Shown piece after piece: positions 25,471 through 36,519 of a stretch of DNA of 64,000 nucleotides (within the stretch, counting starts at the first letter, position 1; each line of letters opens with the position of its first letter). Position numbers and translations under genes: made by a program. Source of the stretch: Anas platyrhynchos (taxonomy: Eukaryota; Chordata; Aves; Anseriformes; Anatidae); contig NC_092621.1 in NCBI RefSeq assembly GCF_047663525.1, positions 15,139,501-15,203,500 on the forward strand, in the 5' to 3' direction. Under the pieces are notes generated by a model. The model was given only the letters and a program-made list of their open reading frames with translations, did no database searches and was not told the DNA's origin.

Positions 25471-28400
25471 CAAGGTCTTCTGAAAAGCTAATGACATATA
25501 CAGTGTAGGGCTGGATTTTAGATCATTTAATGTGTTTTGCACTTGTGATACTGAAGACTTCTAAGTAGTTCAGAAGTGGCTGAGAGCTCTCTTTCCCTGA
25601 ATATTTTGTCAGCTGGTTGTTCGAGTGCTGTCCTACTAGATGACAAGTTTATTTTCCCTGAGAGAAGAGGAACCACCTCTGTGTATGTTTATGACTGAAC
25701 AAGCAAAACTATTTTTTCTCCATTTCTGTGATTTTCTTTATTCAACAGGCCCTACCCTAGAAATAGTTAAACCTGAACTGAAAATCTGGGAAGGATGGGT
25801 AAGAGAGGAGGGGTGAAACCAGTTGAGGGCTACAAACCATCTACAGAGCTGGAGCTTCCATTGTGCTTTAGCAAACAAGCAAACAGCAGCTCTTAGACCT
25901 ATTTGCATGTATCTCTCATGATCCTCTATTGTTCTTGCTGTGTTATTAGTGAATGTTTCTCCCAGTAAATTGTCCTGGGAAGTGGTCATAAGGTAACAGC
26001 CATCCTGTATCCATCTCCCTTGCTACAACTGAAAAAAAATAATATCACAAAGCACAACTGTTTGCCTCTGAATAATTCAATATAGTTTTTTATTATAAAG
26101 CACAGGACTGGGGCATACCATTAACCTGTGCATGTGAGAGATATTCTGAAAAAACATCTGGGGAAGAGTGTAGTTCTGTTTCTAATTTTGCTGTACTCTT
26201 GCTTATTCTGCCACTTGGAGAACATTGCACAGAGCATAAATTATTGCAGTAATGGGGCTTCCCTTAAATTAGATCAGTGAAATAATTTGGAGTGCCAAGC
26301 ATAGAGAAATCAGATTTGGAAAACTTCTGTGGCTGCTACTTGTGGACTTCCCTTCTAGGAGGACAAATATGAGAACTCATTCACAGATGATGATAAAATG
26401 CTGAGCAACCAGTACTTTTCTCAGTGCTTAAGTCTTGAGCAGGATCTGTAAACTTGTTGCTGTATATTTTAGAAAAACGCCAAGTTACTGTGTTTTGCCT
26501 CAGTGAAGTCATATGTGCATTGGTAACCCCTGAGGAATGACACTTTGGACTATTTTACTGGCTGCTTATCATACATCAATTAAGGCTGACCAGTTAAGGG
26601 ATTTGAGGTAGCTGTGAACTTCATGACCAACTCTGTTATGCAAGTCATGAATCTTCCAGGTTATAAATAGCTTTTAGGGGAGTTTTTTCAAAAGTAACTT
26701 CCATATTTTTGAACATACAGATGTGTTTTTCTTCACATGCCCCATCTGATTCTCCTGTGAATGGCAGCCAGCATCCTGTTGGTGCTGTGGACACAGAATG
26801 TCCTTTTCTCAGTTAACAAATTAGTTCACTTTTATTTTACCATCTCCTATCATTAATTTCTTTATTTTTCTTTCCCTCTTGCCTACCCACTCATCACGTT
26901 AATGTCTTTTGTTGTCCTTATTTTGACAAGACTGTATTCTCTCAGCAAATAAAGAAACTCAACCTCTGGACCCAATTCCTGGCACTTCATTTAGATTTCT
27001 ATTGTAATTTTTCTGGGAAATGTAGTCTTCTGGATGACTGGACAGAATTTTAAATCTTCTGGATTGAGAAGCTGATATTGGGAAGAATCATATTACATCT
27101 CTTGCTATAGTTTACACTCAGGAATGTAGTTTCTTAAGCCTTTAATCTGGAGGTATTTAATTGTCTTTGTTATGCTTCCAGAGAATTTTATTGATAATTT
27201 CATTTTTCTATTCTTTTTTGAGGTTTAATGCATCCGCAACAGCTTTGAGAGATGGGGGACCCTCACTAACTGAAAATTTGCACAACAGTTAATGTCAGAT
27301 CAGTCTTCACTGATCTCCAAACCTTTTATCATTAACTAAATGTTATTTTTATTAGTGATTCACCACAAACACTGTGCCTATTTGCAGTTGTAGTTACTTC
27401 TAGACCCACAGTAAACATTTTACCAGACTATTTGTTTAGTCTGCTTTAGTTTACTTAATGTATCATTTAGATGAAGCAAATATACCTTTGCCCTGTTTTT
27501 CCAACTCATCAGTGTTCAATTTATTGTAATATAAATTACAAGTATCTTCCTACATTATCATTTTTATACATATATGTATAATTTTATACATTATATTTTG
27601 TACGATAAGGTATTAAGATTTTAAAACATAAAATTTTGTTTTCATTCTATTGTTTACATGTAAATACAAATAACTGGCTATTCTTTCTGATGTTGTTAGT
27701 ATGCAATTATATCTGATTAACTCTTCTAGTTTTCATTTTCATAAAGTTCACTGGGAACTGGCAATTTGCATAGCTGTGTTGTGCATAAGTTAATAGCTTA
27801 ATTGACAATTACAGCTAGAATGAAGCAACAGTTCTTCCTGACAAACAACTTGGGGAGAACAGGGAGTTAATATATTTCAGAGAGCAAGGAAAGAGCATGT
27901 AGAAAAAATATAATTAGGCATGAGGGAAGTATGGAACAACAAGGGGTAGTCCTTAACCATTATTGTATATAAATAACATGGTAGACTGGGACCAATATTT
28001 GGTTCATCCAAGCTCTCATACATGGCCCTGGTACCTTCTCTCTACAATTATCTTTCAACCAAGGAGCTCGAGAAAAACACCCTGAGTCCTTTTTCTAGGC
28101 TGCTGGAGAATGGTTGGTCACACCTTAAGATGGCAACGATTCCTTACATATCAAATCTTTGTACTGTCTTCGTATTCACTTAGAAATGTCAGCATGATGG
28201 GTATGCTTTGCTATGATTTGCACAACTTTTGCGTCAAACGAAATTATATCCTACTGATCACAGCAGTGATGTATTAACAACTGGTAGCACAAATAAGTTC
28301 CTTCTACATAAAAGAAGCATGATACCTCCTGACGAAATGTGTTTGTAGTCTAACAGATTATTCCAGGATTATTCCACAAGAGCTCTTGGGAAAACTTCTA

Positions 28401-29047
28401 TGAGTCATCCCTTGGTTCAATATTTTACTAGAATTCAAGGGTCTTATACTGTGCTGTTTGGACATAATGCTGTGGCATGTGAGAGTAGCTTAGTATTAAA
28501 AGTTGTCACACAGCAAGGAATTGAGAAGTGAAATTTCTGGTACCATAAAGACTGTCAGATGAGTACGTAAAAATAAGGAAAGCACAGCATGCATCTTGAT
28601 GAGCATGAATTACCTGCCTACATTGTAGGCCAAGAGCATCCCCCATGCTTATATTTACAGAAAAAATAGGCCTTTTTAATAAGCTCATTTGTTTTAGCAA
28701 TGGCAGTAGAGAATGCACTAGTGTGGAATACTGGGGACCACTCACAATAATGTATTTTTATAGGAATAGTAAGATTGAAAAAACAGTCACTGAAAAAAAT
28801 TGAAAGAGCTGAAAGTTTAAGTTATTCTGACAATGTTATCTTAGAAGTAGACTGTATCCTGTGGGCTTTCTGATAAAGATATAGTTAAATTTTACTCTTG
28901 GCAATGGACAAGAGAATTAAAGCTTTGCCTTTGTCCTCTTTTCCTGAATATTAGCAGGCTAACACTGGAGGAGCAAGGGTTAAGACCAAAATACCTTTAT
29001 TTCTAAAGGCTCTTTTAAAATGTTAATTGTATTTTTCTCATTCTTGG

Positions 29048-29100
29048 GTAGTGTGTTTTTTTTTATCCTTTTTTATTTATTTATTTTATTTTTTTTCCCC
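29048..29100. repeat. T-rich low-complexity tract
   Basis: Long T runs with scattered A and C, ending in CCCC. Confidence 0.8.
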
Positions 29101-29179
29101 TAGGAAAAAAATACAAACATAAGAAATCTTCATAGCTAATCAAGTTCGGTGCTTTTAGTAATACTGTCAGTTTTGTCAG

Positions 29180-29197
29180 AAAAAAAAAAAAAAAAAA
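29180..29197 (+). repeat. poly-A run
   Basis: About 17 consecutive A. Confidence 0.9.
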
Positions 29198-29509
29198 TCA
29201 CGAATTGGAGCTATTAGGAGATATACAAACATTTTATAGAGATGCTTTGTCAAAAAATCCAGGAAACCTTGAAAAGTGTTGAGTTATGATTAAGCCAGCT
29301 ACATTCCCTTTGACATGTATTTTCATCATATTTAAATTTTTTCTGAAGGGTTTAGGTATGTCTTATACTTGTCTCTAGATCCTTTATGATATCAGCTTGT
29401 TCAGAAAAAAATAAGGTTTTCTGTTGAGCCATTTTGCATGTGTACTTCATATACGATTTATTGCCTTTATGAAGTACTACTAACAGTAAAACTTCGGATG
29501 AATCAGCAC

Positions 29510-29547
29510 TTTTCATGCATTTTACAGCATGAAAAATGCTGTAAAAT
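29510..29547. other. two overlapping, mutually exclusive hairpins
   Basis: TTTTCATGC (29510-29518) pairs with GCATGAAAA (29527-29535). ATTTTACAGCAT (29519-29530) pairs with ATGCTGTAAAAT (29536-29547). The two perfect stems share the middle bases, so only one can form at a time. Confidence 0.7.
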
Positions 29548-30907
29548 TCAAGTTTTCATTTATTTTACAGTCCTTCATCCATTGCAGAGGATATATTTTC
29601 AAAGTGGCTTTGAGTAATACTAAGTTGAAAATGAGCACAGAAGTAAAAATATTTTAAGAAGTTAAATCAATGGTAGATCTTCAGGTTAGTGAAGATTAAC
29701 CACGATTTTCCATACAGAAAAGAAAATTCACAAGGTAGTTGTTTTCCTTAAAGTGAGTCATAGAGCATGAACAATTTCACATAAGATAGATACATAGAGA
29801 GATATATGACCATATAGTTAAAAAAATACCTCATAGCTTTCACTCTTTTGGAGTGTATGTAGGTGATCCAAGCAAGGTAACATGAGGTGATTAACTGAAT
29901 TTCAACCCATTAGTCTTATAAATGATAAAATCAACCCACTGATGAATCTAGTTAAGGTGCACGTGTGCAGTCTGGCGTATTACTAACACTGCCTAGCAGT
30001 CTGTGTCTTTGATGTTTAGTGGTTACAAGCGGTGATATTTGTCTTCTGATAAATAGTGAGGGGTGTAACTTTGTGCAGTTGCCAACGTGTGAGTCAAAGG
30101 TTTAAAGAAACTGAGATACCAAACTTAGTGCATGGCTATTGCTGTTTCCCAGCCTTGGAGTTGCAGTTTGGAAAGAGAGTAACTGGGCCATTGGCCTCTT
30201 TACAGAAGCAGTATGCCTTCATGGCAGTAAACAACCACAGAAACAATAATTTAGCTACCAGATAAAGACAGTGTTCTGCTGAGTTTGCCTCAGCATGCAT
30301 ATTGACTATATATATTGCTAAATAAAATTGTCAGAGAGGAAAAATGAGCACTGGATCACTGATAGTCCACATTGCTTAGTTGCTAGCAGATGACCCAGGA
30401 TAGTTATGTCTGTGCTAACTTGTCTTCGGCTACTCTGTCTGTTCACGAGCCTATGCCAGCTAGTCCAGGAACAGTTAAAATGTTCACATGCACCAAGACC
30501 ATGCTTAGTAGGCAGTATGGAAATAGCTATGCTACACTGCTCTACAACATTATCTCTCTATCCACTGTCCCTGTCTCACAGGACAGTCCATACTTACAGG
30601 TATTCAGCACATATCTTCTGTTTCCTGTTATGAATTGTAGAATAGAATCATCATAGATGATGACATCATAGATGAAAACACCATTCTGAGAAGCTGTAAA
30701 CCCCTCACATTCCTTCAGGTTCTTTGATGTAAAAATAATACTTCAGGATACCACACAGGGCTTAAAAGAACCATATGGGCTGGAATGTGTTCATATCTCA
30801 GGGACAGCATTTGGTATCTTGTTTTGTGACATAGTACTGAATTTTTGGTTATCTTTCAAACAGTAAATCTAGAATGGTGAGTCTGGAGACTTTTTGAGCT
30901 AGTTCTC

Positions 30908-31338
30908 CTAGTTTCAGCTGGGACAGAATTAATTTTCTTCATAATTTTAATTTTCTTTTCTTTCTTAGCTGGTGTGGTGCTGTGTTCTAGGACAAAAGTA
31001 ATGCTGATAACACATTGATGTGTTAATTGCTCCTGGGTAGTGCGCATACAGAGCCCGGGACATTTCAACTCCTCATGCGGCCCTGCCAGTGAGGGGCTGG
31101 GGGTGCACCAGGAGCTAGAGGGGACAGGGCCAGGACAGCTGTCTCAGGCTGTCCAAAGGGACATTTCAGTCATAGAAGCTGGGAGGAGTTGGCTAAGGGG
31201 GGCTGTTGTTTCTCAAGGACTGGCTGGGCATTGGTTACTTGGTGAGTAATTGTGTTGTGCATGACTTTTTTTTCCTTCTCGCTATTAAGCTGTCCTTATC
31301 TCAACCATAGATTTCTTCTGCTTATACCTTTTTTGATT
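30908..31338 (+). mobile_element. decayed avian ERV LTR fragment
   Basis: The plus strand shows landmarks of a common avian LTR as I recall it: GTTTCAGCTGGGACAGA near 30910, AGCTGGTGTGGTGCTGTGTT near 30968, the GAGGGGACAGGGCCAGGACAGC region near 31120, GGAGTTGGCT near 31184, and ATTAAGCTGTCCTTATCTCA near 31284 at the polyadenylation-signal end. The TATA region and other parts are deleted, and no clear TG/CA ends or target-site duplication remain. Different family from the LTR at 15.4 kb. No internal viral genes adjoin it. The frame at 31040-31249 lies within it and is not a gene. Confidence 0.7.
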
Positions 31339-33565
31339 GTCTGGCACATTCCTTTGTGCAGCAGAGTGCTGAGAGGTCAGTTCTGCAATAGCTGTTTGCA
31401 CTGCTCTGCCAGGGTCCCTACTACCAGCTGAGAGTGCCTCTGCCTGATCAGGCCCCAGCTGAGATTGAAAAACTCTGGTGTGTTTGATGCACAGAAGTAA
31501 GTAAATAAAAATACTGAAATATCAAGAGAATTCACACGGTTGCTTTAAGTATCTGATTTCTGTGTTCAATTTGTGGCATCTGACCTTACCAAACTTTATT
31601 TTTCATGTATTACCAATGGAGAAATGCACTTCAAGAAAGTCATTTGGATAACCTGAATTTAGGAGTATTAAGCTACCTTCTATTGCTTGCAGGTGGTAAA
31701 CTATGAGGAACACATTTGCAAGCATTTTTGCTAAGACTGACTTAATTATTTACCTTGAAGCAGAAAATATAACGTAGGCATTTGTTAGAAAGAGACCATG
31801 TACTCCTAATTTTCTCAATAGTTATTTTCATACATTTATAAAGAACATTCAGTTGGGGATGCCTCTGTGCTTGTCAGTTGTAGTCTATTGCTCATCATTT
31901 AGAAATTGTTCCTCTGTCAGCCTAAGTGTCTCCTACTTGCCAAGGCCTGCACAGAACTTCTAATGGCATACATGTAAGTGATCTCATTGCCGTGTGGGTC
32001 CCTGAAATAAAGGTACTCATGAGGATGTCTCTGAGAACCCAGAACATATAGATTGGAATATCTGAGGGATGGATCTTGTCTTTATCTGATGGACAATTCA
32101 AAACTAAATGGGCTTCTTTCCCAGGAAGTCACTATAATATTCCTCTTTTGTCGTGGTCTTTGCCTTCTGGCTCCTTGTTCTTCGTGAATCTGTGTGTGCA
32201 CATGTGTGTGCATAACTATAGTTTTACAACTTTTTATCCACAATTGCCAAAATTATTTGCATTCCTATGGAAAAGTACTTCCAGAAGGAGATGAATGTGA
32301 GGGAGGAAAAAAACAATAAGTCAACACATTTAGAAATTTCAAGGCTAGCACAAAGTCCAGTGCAAAGTTATAAAAATAATTGCTTTAATCAGTTTAGATA
32401 TTTTTAATGTTGCATGTAACTTCAGTCTCTCTATTTTTTTTTTCTAAACAACTCTTTAAATATTGCATACTCCAGCAACTGGAGAACAGCTATGAAGATG
32501 ACAGAAAATATCTGGAAAGAAACAAAAATTCTGCAGCAGCTAGGTCACCATAACATTTATTTAAATATATATATACACATATATATTTTAAAGTGTACAA
32601 TATCAAACTCCTTTAACAAGAACGAGCAATGTGGGTTCATAAAGCAGAATGCTGCACATGTACCCAGTTGTAATACATTTACAAAAGTAGTAAGTGTTGG
32701 GTATATGGCCTTTTTCCTAAGTGATTCGATGTATTTATTAAAATTTTCATGAGTTTACAACAGCCAGATTTTTATGGAGCTAAATTGCTAAAGCAATAAA
32801 GAATTTAAAAGGAGTTTTGCCCTTGAACAACTGCAGGAAAGAGTCTTACACTGAGACTTACATATTTAACACATTGCTGAAAGCAAGACTCAAGAGATGG
32901 AGGTTGTTTGCATGTATGTACATGTATGTAGATTACAGTATAAGCCTTCTCATGGAATATGGCTAAAGATAGGTAAACAGAAGATGAGCTGAAGGGCAAG
33001 CTGAGAAATGAGTGAAGTATCTGCAGTGATGGTACAGATCAAAAGAAAGAGTTTGAGACTCCATTTTCATTTATCATTTAAGTGTGGGAGTGCACTCAGT
33101 CCATAAACTGATAATACATCACATAGGCATATAATTCTTTTATTGGATCTAGCCTTGTATTGAGGTAATTAGCACATCCCTGTTGAAGCCTGAGGCACTT
33201 TCTAAGGTACGCACTTTCTTAGTGATTAAGGACATTATTGTAATTCACTTGATACTCTTTTAAAAATTTCCTGCTAGGTTATGTACTCAGATATTTTAGC
33301 TAATGAAGTACTGAAGAAAACATTTTTTTTTCCTTTTGCTTTGCGAAGGCTCACAGTAGACTGTAAACTGCAAGTGATCTTATGGTGACAAGAGTATTGT
33401 TCCCAAGGGAGTATCATTTCAGGATTGCCAGAAGTCAATTTCTACGGCATTATTAGTCACATTCTTTTCCCCTTAATTGATCTATTACAACTGTTTGCAA
33501 TTTAGTTCTGCAAACTTTTGTGTCCTTAGCCTCCACCAAAACCTACAACAGAAACTGAAGACAGC
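31339..33565. other. unique non-coding sequence
   Basis: No supported gene or transposon. Minor AT-rich tracts, including TATATATA near 32568-32586, and ATGTATGTACATGTATGTA near 32912. Confidence 0.55.
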
Positions 33566-34227
33566 AGTTAGATCCTCTCAACCCTTTTCTCCAGGGTGAG
33601 TAAGCTCAGGTCCTGCAGCCTCTCCCCATACATTCTTCTTCCCATTGACCATCTTGGTGGTCTTTTGCTGTATTCACTCAAATTTGTCAGTAGCTCTTTT
33701 GGGGGACCAAAACCATCTATGGTACTCCAGTGAATCTCAAAGGACAGTAGAAAATTAGTTTTTCTCAATCTGCTACTAATGCAGCTCACTGTGTGACCAG
33801 ATTTCATTGCCTCAAGAATGCCTTGACAAGCCATGTTCACAGGTGCTGGGACTGTCAGGTCTTTCGCTGCAGAGTTGCTCCCCAGACAGTCAGTCCCCAA
33901 CCTGCACAGGGTCATTCTGCACCAGCTTCAAGACTTTCCACTTGTCTTTGAAATTCATGAGATTTCTGCTATCCCACTTTTACGGCTCACCAAGTTCCTA
34001 TGAGTGACAGGTCTGCTCTTCAGCATATTGATCACTCACCACATTTTGGTGTCTTTCCCAGACTTGACAAGGATACACTTCATCCTGTTCAGGTTGTTGA
34101 TGGCAAGGTTAAATAGTATTGGTCCTAGTATCAAACCACCAGTTGCTGGTTAGACCTCACAGTGTTGAAGAGCACACTTGGAGCAGATGGGTAGTTTTTT
34201 TTTTTTTACCTACCTTGTTGTTCACCA
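33566..34227 (-). mobile_element. old CR1 LINE fragment, antisense (composite copy B, left part)
   Basis: Read on the minus strand the order is that of CR1 ORF2. At about 34180-34040 lie remnants of motif B to C (ILFNLAINNLNRMKC); at 33915-33800 the stretch after it; and at about 33710-33568 a decayed thumb region (FGPPKELLTNL...RRMYGERLQDLSLLTLEKR against the usual [14 protein letters not shown]...[18 protein letters not shown]). No octamer end is present. A 13-base T run (34195-34207) marks the junction with the sense CR1 on the right. Paralogous to 1810-2360. Confidence 0.8.
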
Positions 34228-34901
34228 TCCACTCTCTATCTCCTTGGTTAGGCTACAAACATGAAGTGCAAGTGAAGCCAACGTGCCTTCACTAAGGGCA
34301 GATCATGTCTGTAAGATCTGGTGGCCTGCTACAATGGACTTACAGCATTGGTGGTTAAGGGAAAAGCAACTGACATCATCTACTGGACGTGTCCAAAGTG
34401 TTTGACAGAGTCCCACATCATATATCCATATGTCTCTAAGTTGGAAAGACATGGATGGACCACTCAGCGGGTAAGGAATTGGCTTGGATGGTCACACTCA
34501 GGGTTCCAGTCAACAGCTCAATGTCCATGTGGAGGTGAGTAACGAGTGATGTTCTTTGGGGGTCAGTATCGGGACTGGCGCTGTTTGACATCTTTATCGG
34601 TAATTTGGGCAATGGGATTCAGTGAACATTCAGCAAGTTTGCTGATGACACCAAGCTGTGTGGTGTGGTTGACATGGAGGGAAGGGATGCCATCCAGAGG
34701 GACCTGGACAGGCTTGAGTGGTGGGTCTGTGAGAACCTCATGAGGTTCAACAAGGCCAAGTCCTGCATCTGGGTCAGGGCAATCCCAAGCACCAATGCAG
34801 GCTGGGTGGAGAATGGAATAAGAGCAGCCCTGCAGAGAAGGAACTGGGGGTGTTGGTTGATGAAAAGCTCAACATGAGCTGGCAATGCGTGCTTGCAGCC
34901 C

Positions 34902-35171
34902 AGAAAGAGAATGGAGTCAAGCTGCGACATGGGACATTCAGGCTGGATATCAGGAAAAGGTTTGTCACTGAGAGCATGGTCACACACTGGAACGGGTTCC
35001 CCAGGGATCTAGTCATGGCACCAAGCCTGTCGGAGTCTAAGAAGTGTTTGGACTATGCTTTCAGCCATATGGTCTGAATTTTTGGGTAGACCTGTGTGGA
35101 GGCAGGAGTTGTACTCAATGATCCTTGTGAGTCTCTTCCAGCTCAGGATATTCTATGATTTAATTAGAAAG
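34902..35171. repeat. 6-bp target-site duplication around the nested CR1
   Basis: AGAAAG occurs at 34902-34907 just before the inserted CR1 and at 35166-35171 just after it, and the host CR1 sequence continues from there. Confidence 0.75.
34908..35165 (+). mobile_element. nested, 5'-truncated CR1 LINE
   Basis: About 258 bp of a different CR1 subfamily. It starts in the [21 protein letters not shown] segment of the C-terminal domain and passes through the HMV stop (about 35069-35077) to the 3' end TATTCTATGATT near 35159. It splits the host CR1 between the sequences for its ALAAQKA and VLG residues. Copy A of the composite (about 2791) has no insertion at this point. Confidence 0.85.
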
Positions 35172-35839
35172 CCAGATGTATTCTACTCCTTTACTCCGTT
35201 CTCATGAGAACCCACCTGGAGTCCTGCATTCAGGTCTGGAGCCCGAGCACAAGAAGGACACTGAATTAATTAGAACAAGTCCAGAGGAGGATCGCAAAGA
35301 TGACCAGAGGGCTGGAGCACCTCTCCTATGAAGACAGGCTGAGGGATATGGGGTTGTTAAGCCTGGAGAAGAGAAGACTCTAAGGAGACCTTACAGCAGC
35401 CTTCCAGGGACTACAGGAAAGCTGGGGAGGGACTCTTTGTCAGCGGGTGGAGTGATAGGACAAGTGTTACAAGTGTTATAGCTTTAAAATAAAAGAAGTT
35501 AGATTTAGATTAGACATTAGGAAGAAAGAAATTCTTCCTTATGAGGGAGGTGAGGCACTGGAACAGGTTGCCCAGAGAAGCTATGGATGTCCCATACCTG
35601 GATGTGTTCAAGGCCAGGTTGGATGGGGCCTTTGAGCAACCTGGTCTAGTGAGAGATGTCCCAGCCCATGGCAGGAAGGTTGGAATTAAATGATCTTTAA
35701 GGTTCCTTCCAACCTAAACCATTCTATGATTCTATGATGTTATGAGTGAGAGTGTTACCCTGCATATAGGAAATATATAAGCCATAGGAAATATTTGTTG
35801 CACTCTACTCATCTTCAGGGTCAGTCATTTCTTCTTAGA

Positions 35840-36519
35840 AGGCAATTAACTTGATTAATCTGACTTAATTTCCTTCAATGACAACATCACACAGCTAATT
35901 GACAAAAGGAAGCCAGTCAACATAATCTTTCTGGATTTCAGTAAAGCATTTGATACTGTCTTCTACATTACCCTTCTGGACACAATGACCAGAATACAGA
36001 TAGATAAAAGCATAAGAAGGGTGAACAATTGTCTGTTGTGTTGGGCCCAGACAGTTCTTGTAAATGAGTTTACATCATGCTGATGACCTGCCACTAGGTG
36101 GTGAAGGGTCGAGGGAACAAGATGTATGAGGAGCAGCTGAGGTCCCTTGGTTTGCGCAGCCCGGAGCAGAGCAGGCTGAGGGGAGGCCTCATGGCGGCCT
36201 GCAGCTCCCTCACGAGGGGAGTGGAGGGGCAGGCGCTGAGCTCTGCTCTCTGGGGACAGCGACAGGACCCGAGGGAACGGCATGGAGCTGGGACAGGGGA
36301 GGGTCAGGCTGGGGGTTAGGGAAAGGGTCTGCACCCAGAGAGGGTGGTCGGGCACTGGGACTGGCTCCCCAGGGCAGTCAGTGGTCATGGCACTGAGACT
36401 GCTGGAGTTCAAAAAGTGTTTGGATAACACTCCCAGACACATGGTCTGATTTTTTGGGTGTGGGACTCAGTGATCCCTGTGGGTCCCTCCCAACTCTGAT
36501 ATTCTCTGATTCTATGATT
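35840..36519 (+). mobile_element. CR1 LINE, sense, with internal deletion
   Basis: It begins in the reverse transcriptase. [14 protein letters not shown] at about 35920-35960 keeps the motif A aspartate. At about 36050-36097 the element jumps directly to the C-terminal region (KGRGNKMYEEQLRSLGL...), so motifs B to D, including FADD, are missing. It ends with octamers at about 36501-36519. The C-terminal part is nearly the same as the antisense CR1 at 20,086-20,622. The long minus-strand frame 35963-36442 is a shadow. Confidence 0.92.

Larger units (their letters stand above)
25471..30907. other. unique AT-rich non-coding sequence
   Basis: No gene or transposon recognised. It contains a T-rich tract (29048-29100), a poly-A run (about 29180-29197) and overlapping inverted repeats at 29510-29547 (listed). 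Confidence 0.55.
34228..35738 (+). mobile_element. CR1 LINE, sense (composite copy B, right part), interrupted
   Basis: It begins in the reverse transcriptase fingers/palm (34321 onward reads LTALVVKGKATDIIYW...). A LFDIFIGNLGNGIQ stretch at about 34580-34620 precedes a frame break, and the FADD box reads correctly only in another frame (about 34637-34650). The element is broken by a younger CR1 at 34908-35165, then resumes and runs to the octamers at about 35720-35738. Part of the region after the insertion is deleted compared with copy A (the stretch around A 2815-2870). Many stops and frameshifts; not functional. Confidence 0.9.
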
